Below, piece after piece: positions 39,284 through 45,981 of a stretch of 45,981 nt of DNA. The DNA is from DASPWV01 sp046727855 (GTDB lineage: Bacteria; Acidobacteriota; Vicinamibacteria; Vicinamibacterales; UBA2999): NCBI GenBank assembly GCA_046727855.1, contig JBKPDL010000158.1:1-45981 (forward strand). Reading direction: 5' to 3'. Under the pieces are notes generated by a model. The model was given only the letters and a program-made list of their open reading frames with translations, was not told the origin of the DNA and ran no database searches. Made by a program: the position numbers and the translations under genes. How positions within the stretch are numbered: the first letter of the stretch is position 1; each line of letters begins with the position of its first letter.

Positions 39284-39897
39284 TTCGCATCAACCTCACT
39301 CAGTCCGAGCGCCGCGTCTCCAAGACGGCCGGCAGACCCATGCAGGTTGGCCAGAAGATGACCGTCGTCGGCAGCTTCATTCTGATCGTCACGCTGCTGC
39401 TGATCGGCTGGCGCTACTTTTCGATTCGCAACGAGCAGGCGCAGCTCGAACGCGACATCGATGCAGCGAAACGCGAGGAGCAGCGGCTGTCGGAGGTGCT
39501 CAAGCAGCTCGCGAGCCTCGAAGCGACGCGTGCGCAGCTCGAACAGCGCGAAACGCTCATCAACGAGCTTCGCAAGGGGCAGAACGCGCCCGTGCACATG
39601 GTCGATCAGGTGAGCCGCGCGCTGCCCGACATGATGTGGCTCACCACCATGAAGCAGGACGGCTTCGACGTGACGATCGAAGGCCGCACGCTGCAGCTCA
39701 CGACGCTGTCCGATTTCGTCGGCAACCTCGAGGCGTCGCACTACTTCAAGCGGCCGGTCGAAATCATCGAGAGCGCGGTGACGCCGGGGCAGCAGAACGC
39801 GCCGGAGCTCATTCGCTTCGTGATCAAGGGGACGTTTCAGATGGCAGGTCTCGCGCCGCCGGCGAGCGCGAAGCCGGCCGGCAGGGGAGGTAACTAA
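39280..39897 (+). CDS. pilN: Type IV pilus assembly protein PilN
   Basis: 205 aa bitopic inner-membrane protein. The N-terminus begins IRINLTQSERR, the short cytosolic tail that binds PilM. One membrane helix (about 26-44, VVGSFILIVTLLLIGW) and a coiled coil (50-95, EQAQLERDIDAAKREEQRL) follow, then a periplasmic ferredoxin-like domain. It heterodimerises with PilO. ATGA overlap with pilM and a 1-base overlap with pilO. Slightly longer N-terminus than in Pseudomonas. Confidence 0.92.
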   Translation: MIRINLTQSERRVSKTAGRPMQVGQKMTVVGSFILIVTLLLIGWRYFSIRNEQAQLERDIDAAKREEQRLSEVLKQLASLEATRAQLEQRETLINELRKGQNAPVHMVDQVSRALPDMMWLTTMKQDGFDVTIEGRTLQLTTLSDFVGNLEASHYFKRPVEIIESAVTPGQQNAPELIRFVIKGTFQMAGLAPPASAKPAGRGGN

Positions 39898-40511
39898 TGG
39901 CTGATCTCTCAGTCAGCAAGCTCTCCTGGAAATCGCAGCTCGTTCTGTTTGTCCTGCTCTCGGCCGGCGCGGCCGGCGCCTTCTACTACTGGTACGAGAT
40001 GCCAGCACGTGATGCGATCAAGGTGCAGGAGAACGAGCTCGAAAGCATTCAACGCCGGATCAACCGCGGGCGCGACGCGGCACGGCGTCTCGAGGAGTTC
40101 CGCAAGGAAGTCGAAGACCGGCGTGTGCGTCTCGAGGCGTTGAAGCCGATCCTGCCGGAAGAAAAAGATGCCGGTGATCTGCTGCGCCGCCTTCAGACGC
40201 TGGCGGTGCAATCGAACCTGGTGGTGCGGGGCTTCAAGCCGCAGCCGGTCAGCACGAAAGCCATGCATGCGGAATGGCCGATCAGCCTCGAGCTCGAAGG
40301 CAGCTATCACAATCTCGGAGCATTTCTTGATCGGGTGAGCAAGTTCCCCCGCTTGATCAACGTGGGCAAGTTGGACATCAAGGCCAAGCAACAGCCGGAG
40401 CCCAACGCCAGCATCGACGTGAGCTGCACGGCAACAACCTTTGTGTTGCTTGGTGGGGCCAACGCCCCAGGAGCGGCGCCAAGCGCAAGCGCGCCGAAGA
40501 AGACGGAGTGA
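39897..40511 (+). CDS. pilO: Type IV pilus assembly protein PilO
   Basis: 204 aa. One membrane helix (LVLFVLLSAGAAGAFYYWYE, about 15-34), a coiled coil (40-85) and a ferredoxin-like periplasmic domain including LEGSYHNLGAFLDRVSKFPRLINV. It forms with PilN the link between PilM and PilP/PilQ. Short Ala/Pro-rich end. Overlaps pilP by 4 bases. Confidence 0.92.
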   Translation: MADLSVSKLSWKSQLVLFVLLSAGAAGAFYYWYEMPARDAIKVQENELESIQRRINRGRDAARRLEEFRKEVEDRRVRLEALKPILPEEKDAGDLLRRLQTLAVQSNLVVRGFKPQPVSTKAMHAEWPISLELEGSYHNLGAFLDRVSKFPRLINVGKLDIKAKQQPEPNASIDVSCTATTFVLLGGANAPGAAPSASAPKKTE

Positions 40512-40993
40512 AGACGATGCTTCTCGCTCTTGCGTTCTCTGTGGCGCTCGCGGGGCAGGCACCGCCTGCGGCGTCCGCACCCGCCGTGGCGCCCGCGCGC
40601 AGTGCCCCGGTAGTGTCGGACGCGCCGACGCCGCCGCCCAACTTCCAGTACTCGCCGGAGAGCCGGCGCGATCCGTTCGTGAGCCTGTTCAATCGAGGCG
40701 CGTCGGATGCGCGGCAACCCGGGACGCAACAGAAGCGACCCGAAGGGATCGCGGGCGTGATGGTCGAAGAGGTCGTGGTCAAAGGGATCCTGCACAGCCG
40801 TGGCGCCTGGGTGGCGATGGTAGGTGCCGCGAATGGCAAAACCTACACGCTACGCGCCGGTGACCGTTTGATGGATGGCAGCGTGCGCGGGATTAACGCT
40901 CAATCCGTCGTCATGCTCCGGGATGTGAACGATCCGCTGTCGCTCGAAAAGCAGAGCGAAGTGCGCAAGTACTTGGGCGGAGAGGTCAAGTAA
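40508..40993 (+). CDS. pilP: Type IV pilus assembly protein PilP
   Basis: 161 aa periplasmic protein: signal-like N-terminus, an Ala/Pro-rich linker (18-47), then the PilP fold with YSPESRRDPFVSLF and GIAGVMVEEVVVKGILHSRG. It connects PilN/PilO with the PilQ secretin. GTG 40508 overlaps the pilO stop; an ATG at 40517 with GGAG at good spacing is an equally possible start (158 aa). No lipobox Cys, unlike PilP of many Proteobacteria, so it is probably anchored by its N-terminal helix or soluble. Confidence 0.88.
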   Translation: MKTMLLALAFSVALAGQAPPAASAPAVAPARSAPVVSDAPTPPPNFQYSPESRRDPFVSLFNRGASDARQPGTQQKRPEGIAGVMVEEVVVKGILHSRGAWVAMVGAANGKTYTLRAGDRLMDGSVRGINAQSVVMLRDVNDPLSLEKQSEVRKYLGGEVK

Positions 40994-43341
40994 TGGGCAT
41001 TTTCGTACGTTCGTCACGGCCGTTCCACGCAAACGTCCGTCACGCGGGTTCCCTGGCGATCGCCAGTGTCCTCGGCGCGGCGTTTGTCGCGTCGGCGACC
41101 GCCAACGGAGGCGCCGAAAACGGCCCTGCGGTGCGGGCGGAACTCACCGCGATCGTGTCAAAGCTCGATGCCCGCGTCAGCGCCATCATGATCGAGTCGA
41201 GCGAGCCGGTGGCGTACGTCACCAGCCAGCCCGATCCGCTCACTGTGGTGATCGATCTCCGCAACGTCGCCGCGGGCGTGCTCGCCGAGCCAGTGGGTCC
41301 GGTGCCGCCGGTGGTCGGCGTCGACGTCGAGGAGACCACGGCGCCTGATGGCGCGTCGGTTGCCCGCGTGCGCGTCAAGATGGACCGACCGGCGGTGCAC
41401 AACGTGCACAACGCGCGCAACGTGATTTATGTCGATGTGGAGCGGCCAGCGGGCCTGAAGGCCGAAGCCGTCACTAGCCCGAAGGCCCGTCCTGCCGCCG
41501 CTGGCACCGAAAGCAAATCCGTGGTGGCGCGCGGCTTTGACCCCGCCACGCCGCAGGCGAAGTCTCTGCGTCGAGTGCGCGCCCTGCCCGGTGGCACTGA
41601 TGTCGCGATCCGCGGAGACGGGCAGCTGGTTGCCACATCAGTGCAGGAATCCAAGCAGGGCCCCGCGCGCGTGTGGCGCGATTTCGCCAACGTGAGCTCG
41701 CGCGGTGTGCCGGCGGTGACCGAAGTCAACGAGGGTGAAATTCAGCGCATTCGCGTCGCGGCCAACAGCGCCAAGCCGCTGGTGACCCGTCTCGTCGTCG
41801 ATCTCGTCAAGCAGATTGCGTATCGCGTGGAGCAGGCCGGCGACGAGCTGCGGGTGTTGTTCGACAGCGCCATGGGCAACGCCGGCGAACCGGTTCCACC
41901 CGCCGTTCCCGCCGACATCGTGCCGGAACCCGCGGCGCCGCCGAGCGCGCCCGATGCCCCGATCCCGGGCAACAGCCCCGCGGCAACGGCACTGCTCGCC
42001 GCGAACGCGCAGAAACAAGAGTCGAACGGCACGATGCTGGACGGCCAGCAGATCACCGGCTCGCAGACCGAGAGTCAGCAGCCGCGTTTCCGCGGCACGC
42101 CGGTGAGCCTGGATTTCCAGGGCGCCGACCTGCGCGCGGTGCTCCGCACGTTCGCGGAAATCAGCGGGCTCAACATCGTCATCGATCCGACGATCAACGG
42201 CACGGTCGACGTCTCACTGCGTGATGTGCCGTGGGATCAGGCGCTCGACATCATTCTGAGAGCCAACAAACTCGGCTACCGGGTTGACGGCACGGTTGTG
42301 CGCATTGCCCCGCTCAACGTGCTCGCGCAAGAGCAGGAAGAACAGCGGAAGCTCACGGAGGCGCAGGCGCTCGCCGGCGAGCTGCGTGTGCTGACGGTTC
42401 CCCTCAGCTACGCGAAAGCGCCCGATCTCGTGCCGATCCTCACCCGTAGCGCGCTGTCCGCGCGCGGCGAGGTGCAGGTTGATTCGCGCACCAACACATT
42501 GATCGTGCGCGACCTCGCCGATCGGCTGGGTACGGCCGCGGAGCTGGTCAAGGCGCTCGATCGGCCGCAGCCGCAAGTTGAGATCGAAGCACGCATCGTC
42601 GCCTCCAACCGCGAGTTTGCGCGCGCGGTTGGCGTGCAGTGGGGCCTCAACGGCCGCCTCGATCCGGCGCTTGGCAATACGACGCCGCTGGCATTCCCGA
42701 ACTCCGGCAGCCTCACGGGCCGGACCGGCGGCTTGCAGGGACCGGTGCAGGGCGATACCCGTGCCGACACCGGTATCAACCTCGGTGTTCCCGCCGCCAC
42801 CAGCGCGATCGGCATCGCGCTCGGGTCAATCAACGGAGCGCTGAACCTCGACGTCGCGCTGTCGGCAATGGAATCGACCGGCCGCGGCCGCGTCCTGTCG
42901 AGCCCGCGTGTCGCCACACAGAACAACGTGGAAGCAGAGATGACGCAAGGCACGGAAATCCCGATTCAAACGGTGGCCAACAACACCGTGACCGTGAGCT
43001 TCAAACAGGCCGCCTTGACGCTTCGTGTCACGCCGCAGATCACCGCCTCGAACACGATCATCATGCGCGTGTTCCTCGAGAACGCGTCGCCCGACTTCAG
43101 CCGTCAGGTCAACGGCATTCCGCCGATCGACACCCAGCGCGCGCAAACCACGGTGCTCGTCGGCGACGGCGAGACCACCGTGATCGGCGGCGTTTATCTC
43201 AGTCGTGAGCAGGCGACTGAAGGGCGCGTCCCGATGCTGCACCGGATTCCGCTGCTTGGCTGGCTGTTCAAACGCGACACATTAACCGATGTGAGCAACG
43301 AGCTGCTCATCTTCATCACCCCACGGATCACGCGGAGCTAG
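40993..43341 (+). CDS. pilQ: Type IV pilus secretin PilQ
   Basis: 782 aa outer-membrane secretin. Signal peptide, two AMIN domains that bind murein (about 45-155 and 190-290), a Pro/Ala linker, an N0/STN domain (about 368-435, VSLDFQGADLRAVLRTFAEI), an N1 domain (about 460-525, VPLSYAKAPDLVPIL) and the secretin pore (540-782, with MTQGTEIPIQT and the C-terminal RIPLLGWLFKRDTLTDVSNELLIFITPRI, quoted in part as family mark LLIFITPRI). ATG overlaps the pilP stop by one base. Completes the pilMNOPQ set. Confidence 0.94.
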   Translation: MGIFVRSSRPFHANVRHAGSLAIASVLGAAFVASATANGGAENGPAVRAELTAIVSKLDARVSAIMIESSEPVAYVTSQPDPLTVVIDLRNVAAGVLAEPVGPVPPVVGVDVEETTAPDGASVARVRVKMDRPAVHNVHNARNVIYVDVERPAGLKAEAVTSPKARPAAAGTESKSVVARGFDPATPQAKSLRRVRALPGGTDVAIRGDGQLVATSVQESKQGPARVWRDFANVSSRGVPAVTEVNEGEIQRIRVAANSAKPLVTRLVVDLVKQIAYRVEQAGDELRVLFDSAMGNAGEPVPPAVPADIVPEPAAPPSAPDAPIPGNSPAATALLAANAQKQESNGTMLDGQQITGSQTESQQPRFRGTPVSLDFQGADLRAVLRTFAEISGLNIVIDPTINGTVDVSLRDVPWDQALDIILRANKLGYRVDGTVVRIAPLNVLAQEQEEQRKLTEAQALAGELRVLTVPLSYAKAPDLVPILTRSALSARGEVQVDSRTNTLIVRDLADRLGTAAELVKALDRPQPQVEIEARIVASNREFARAVGVQWGLNGRLDPALGNTTPLAFPNSGSLTGRTGGLQGPVQGDTRADTGINLGVPAATSAIGIALGSINGALNLDVALSAMESTGRGRVLSSPRVATQNNVEAEMTQGTEIPIQTVANNTVTVSFKQAALTLRVTPQITASNTIIMRVFLENASPDFSRQVNGIPPIDTQRAQTTVLVGDGETTVIGGVYLSREQATEGRVPMLHRIPLLGWLFKRDTLTDVSNELLIFITPRITRS

Positions 43342-43354
43342 GTGGAGCGAAGTG

Positions 43355-43963
43355 ATGTCGACTACGAAACTGCAAACAAAGATCAGCATTGTGCTCTTCG
43401 CTGCCGCGACGTTGGTAAGCACATCCTGCGGCGAGATGGCACGGACCGGGCGCTCGCCCGTCGCCCTCGTCATCAATGCCATCGAAGCGTCGGCGGGCGC
43501 TGATGGCACGTTCGCGGGCTTCCTGTTGTCGGACGTCATTACCAAGGGCGGCACCGTCAACGATTCAGGACGCGCGACGTTTCGCTTGGTAGCGAAAAAT
43601 CCCGGCACCACGTCGGTCCCGCTTGGCCCGTCAAACCTGAACTCGGTCACCGTCGAACGGTATCGCGTGCGCTACATCCGTGCCGATGGACGCAACACTC
43701 CCGGCGTGGACGTGCCTTGGGGGTTCGATGGCGGAGTAACCGTCACAGTTCCTCCGAACGGTACCGCCCAGGCCGTGTTCGATCTCGTTCGTCACGTCAA
43801 CAAATCCGAGCCTCCTCTCAGCAACCTCCGGGGCATTGGCGGCGGACAGTTCATCAACGCGATCGCGCAAGTCACGTTCTGGGGCCACGACCAGGCAGGC
43901 AGCGAAGTGGAAGCGAGCGGCACGGTGAACGTGAACTTCGCCGATTTCGCGGACGAGGAGTAG
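43355..43963 (+). CDS. Predicted lipoprotein, function unknown
   Basis: 202 aa from ATG 43355, with GGTGGAG a short distance upstream. Signal peptide with lipobox ending at Cys25 (LVSTSC). The rest is beta-rich without recognised motifs (ADGTFAGFLLSDVITKGG, RYRVRYIRADGRN). It follows pilQ by 13 bases, so it is probably cotranscribed with the pilus genes. A role in pilus or outer-membrane function is a guess from position. Confidence 0.75.
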   Translation: MSTTKLQTKISIVLFAAATLVSTSCGEMARTGRSPVALVINAIEASAGADGTFAGFLLSDVITKGGTVNDSGRATFRLVAKNPGTTSVPLGPSNLNSVTVERYRVRYIRADGRNTPGVDVPWGFDGGVTVTVPPNGTAQAVFDLVRHVNKSEPPLSNLRGIGGGQFINAIAQVTFWGHDQAGSEVEASGTVNVNFADFADEE

Positions 43964-44009
43964 CCGGCAGTTGGGGACGTTCATACACGAGAACTCAAAA
44001 GGTCCTGCC

Positions 44010-45056
44010 ATGAGCAGGTCTCTCAAATTCGTTGTGATGGCAGTGCTCGTCACTGCGGTGTCAGGTTGCACAGTCCACGACACCGAAGCGCCGGATCTGA
44101 CCGGCCCGTCCGAGTTTGCGATACGGATTGCGATGTCGCTCGTGCCTGACCACATTCTGCAGGACGGCTTTTCGCAGACCGTGCTCAACATCGAGGCCAC
44201 CGGAGGCGACGGGCGGCCCATGCGCGGCCTCGGATTGCGCATCGACATCACCGAGGGCGGCGTGATCTACGACCTCGGCACGCTTTCGTCGAAGAATCTT
44301 GTGACCGGCGACGATGGACGAGCGCGCGCAACCTATACGGCGCCGCCGAAAGAAATCGACGGCACGGGACACATCATCACCTTTATCGTGACGCCGGTTG
44401 GAACGGACTACTCAGGCGCAGACGTGCGGTCCGCCGACTTGCGTCTCATGCCGGCGGGGGTTGTTCTGCCGCCCAACGCCGCTCCGATCGCGCGGTTTAC
44501 GGCAACGCCCGACGGCCCGAAGATATACGAGACGGTGAGTTTCGACGCGTCGACGACGACCGACGTCAGTCCAATCAATGGCCAGGAGTTCACGTGCGGT
44601 CCGAACTGCACCTACACGTGGGACTTCGGCGACGGCACAACCGCGACGGGTGTCTTCACCACGCATCAATTTCGTACCGCCGGGACGTATCAGGTGCGAC
44701 TGACCGTCGCAGACAGTCAAGGCGCCGCGGCACAGACGGCACTGGCTATCAACGTGGGTGCGGGCACGCCGCCAACCGCGGAGTTCGTCTTCTCGCCGAC
44801 CTCGCCGGCGGTGGGTCAAACAGTGTTCTTCAACGCCAGCGGATCGCTAGCGGCAACCGGCCGCACACTCGTGTCGTTTTCGTGGGACTTCGGTAACGGC
44901 GGCGCGGCGCAAGGCCGAACGACAAGCCAAGCCTACAACCTGGCGGGCACGTATAACGTGACGCTCACGGTCGCTGACGACATCGGTCAGAAGGCGACGA
45001 AGTCGGTCAGCGTCACGGTGGGCAGCCCGACGACGACTGCAGCTTCAATGCGGTAA
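44010..45056 (+). CDS. PKD-domain lipoprotein
   Basis: 348 aa from ATG 44010. Lipobox at Cys20 (VTAVSGC). An N-terminal Ig-like region follows (35-140, with GGDGRPMRGLGLRIDITEGG), then two PKD domains (about 155-250 and 255-340) marked by YTWDFGDGTT and FSWDFGNGG with AGTYQVRLTVAD and AGTYNVTLTVAD. PKD domains mediate binding at the cell surface. The gene lies 46 bases after the preceding lipoprotein gene. An upstream TTG (43971) would hide the lipobox and is rejected. Confidence 0.82.
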   Translation: MSRSLKFVVMAVLVTAVSGCTVHDTEAPDLTGPSEFAIRIAMSLVPDHILQDGFSQTVLNIEATGGDGRPMRGLGLRIDITEGGVIYDLGTLSSKNLVTGDDGRARATYTAPPKEIDGTGHIITFIVTPVGTDYSGADVRSADLRLMPAGVVLPPNAAPIARFTATPDGPKIYETVSFDASTTTDVSPINGQEFTCGPNCTYTWDFGDGTTATGVFTTHQFRTAGTYQVRLTVADSQGAAAQTALAINVGAGTPPTAEFVFSPTSPAVGQTVFFNASGSLAATGRTLVSFSWDFGNGGAAQGRTTSQAYNLAGTYNVTLTVADDIGQKATKSVSVTVGSPTTTAASMR

Positions 45057-45061
45057 CATAA

Positions 45062-45165
45062 CGGTCTTGGCTCCCGGTTCCGGAGTTCCACTGTTTGGGG
45101 TTCGATGTTCGAACCTCGAAACCTTGAACTCCGGAGCTTCGGATGCTCGGAACTTCGCAACACTG
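45062..45165 (+). repeat. Short-word array (GTTCGAACC / GGAACTTCG words)
   Basis: Between the PKD lipoprotein gene and the TPR gene. GGTTCCGGAGTTCC and GGTTCGATGTTCGAACC are followed by CTTGAACTCCGGAGCTTCGG and CTCGGAACTTCG, overall an imperfect palindrome. It ends 15 bases before the next start codon. Confidence 0.75.
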
Positions 45166-45180
45166 AATCGCGCTACGTCG

Positions 45181-45981
45181 GTGACAGATAATCCGCGCAT
45201 TTTGGAGCTCCGCCGTCGCGTCGAAGCCGATCCCTCGTCCATCGCGTTCGCACAACTGGCTGAGGAGTACTGCCGTTCGGGGAATCTCGAAGCGGCAGAG
45301 CAGGTCTGCCGTCAAGGTCTGGCGCGGCATCCCGGATACTTGTCTGCGCGCGTGACGCTCGGATGCACATTGCTCGAGCGCGGTGATCTCGATGCCGCGA
45401 TGCAGGAGTTGCAGTGCGTCCTCGACAGTGCGCCGGATAATCTTGCCGCCATTCGTGGCATCGGCGAGATTCACCACCGTCGTGGCGAGCTCGAGAAGGC
45501 GTTGCAGTATTACCGCCGTGCCGTGCCGCTCGCGCGTCATGATCCCGAGCTCGAAACAACGGTCAACCAGATCAATCGCGAGCTTGGCGCGATCAAGACA
45601 CCCGCGGCCGCAAACCCCGTGACACTCTCGTTCGAGGCGGCGCAAAACGAGCGGATGAACGCGGTGTTGCGGTTCGCCGAAGCGGCCCCTGCGAAAGCGC
45701 TCGCGCAGACGCCGATGGTTTTCGCGCCGCCGGCTCTTGCCGGACCGCTTGTCGACTCTGCGTCGCCAGTAAACCTCGGGCCGCCAGTCAACATCGAGCC
45801 GCAGGCGGGTGTCGCTCCGCCAGCAGCGGATGTCGCGCCTCCGCTGGACCTCGGCGCGCTGACATCGATCGTCACACCACCGCTCGAATCGTCGCCCGCG
45901 TCTGCACCCGCGGCCCAACCGGCGCCCGAACCCAAACCAGAACCGCAGATCGGAGTGAGCGCGGTAGCTGCACCGATAGTG
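45181..45981 (+). CDS. TPR protein, 3' end beyond the window
   Basis: An open frame from GTG 45181 to the window edge (267 codons, no stop). It begins MTDNPRILELRRRVEADP. Three TPR motifs cover about 20-135 (FAQLAEEYCRSGNLEAAEQV, RVTLGCTLLERGDLDAAMQE, IRGIGEIHHRRGELEKALQY). From about 145 the sequence becomes Pro/Ala-rich and low in complexity. No signal peptide. The N-terminus resembles TPR proteins that accompany pilus genes in this type of genome. Opposite-strand open frames over the same DNA have no protein character. Confidence 0.8.
   Translation, partial: MTDNPRILELRRRVEADPSSIAFAQLAEEYCRSGNLEAAEQVCRQGLARHPGYLSARVTLGCTLLERGDLDAAMQELQCVLDSAPDNLAAIRGIGEIHHRRGELEKALQYYRRAVPLARHDPELETTVNQINRELGAIKTPAAANPVTLSFEAAQNERMNAVLRFAEAAPAKALAQTPMVFAPPALAGPLVDSASPVNLGPPVNIEPQAGVAPPAADVAPPLDLGALTSIVTPPLESSPASAPAAQPAPEPKPEPQIGVSAVAAPIV

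Noticed and set aside
45013..45918. 301-codon open frame on the minus strand
   Set aside because: Antisense to a plus-strand TPR gene from 45181 that has clear TPR motifs and runs off the window.

Overview
The window is a dense, GC-rich bacterial chromosome segment that uses ATG, GTG and TTG starts. It encodes a Gram-negative envelope (LolA, two secretins, PilMNOPQ), a diaminopimelate-type murein pathway, and secreted FN3/FG-GAP (UnbV-type) proteins. That mix, the gene order and the protein style suggest Acidobacteriota, most likely a Vicinamibacteria-like lineage. This placement is inference from gene content; no marker-gene comparison was possible.

Layout. 1-4.9 kb (+): khpA-rimM-trmD-rplS-rnhB, the usual ribosome-maturation block, then a TPR protein, a small membrane protein, a ThiE/TenI protein and a RodZ-like protein. 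5.1-8.0 kb (-): GHMP kinase-polX-61 aa protein. 8.0-15.5 kb (+): a tightly coupled murein operon, nagZ-ldcA-mpl-pxpB-pxpC-murB-murA, combining wall recycling, 5-oxoproline salvage and UDP-MurNAc synthesis. 15.6-18.3 kb (-): tRNA-Ala(CGC), lolA and a lipoprotein secretin. 18.4-23.0 kb: GT2, sugar N-acetyltransferase and GT39 (+), facing a polytopic membrane protein (-). 23.0-30.9 kb: an accessory island of four secreted proteins built with related FN3-like modules (an M12B-like metalloprotease, a matrixin-like protein with a broken zinc site, an FG-GAP/UnbV protein and a duplicated-domain protein), plus two decayed fragments. 31.0-37.4 kb: pfkA (+), then on the minus strand rplM-rpsI-rpsB-tsf-pyrH-frr-thrC. 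38.2-45.1 kb (+): pilMNOPQ and two lipoproteins, then a TPR gene that runs off the end.

The most unusual signal is between the genes. About ten intergenic gaps are filled by arrays of short 6-10 base words, usually followed by the same words inverted, so each gap is a long imperfect hairpin. The word differs from gap to gap, but one family (ATCTGGAG) recurs in four gaps, always just after the stop codon of a minus-strand gene. Other non-coding signals are compact TTYA-loop hairpins directly before the ribosome binding sites of tsf and frr, a palindromic element in the rplM leader, and -10 boxes so close to start codons that several mRNAs should be leaderless. One CATG palindrome provides the start codons of two divergent genes.
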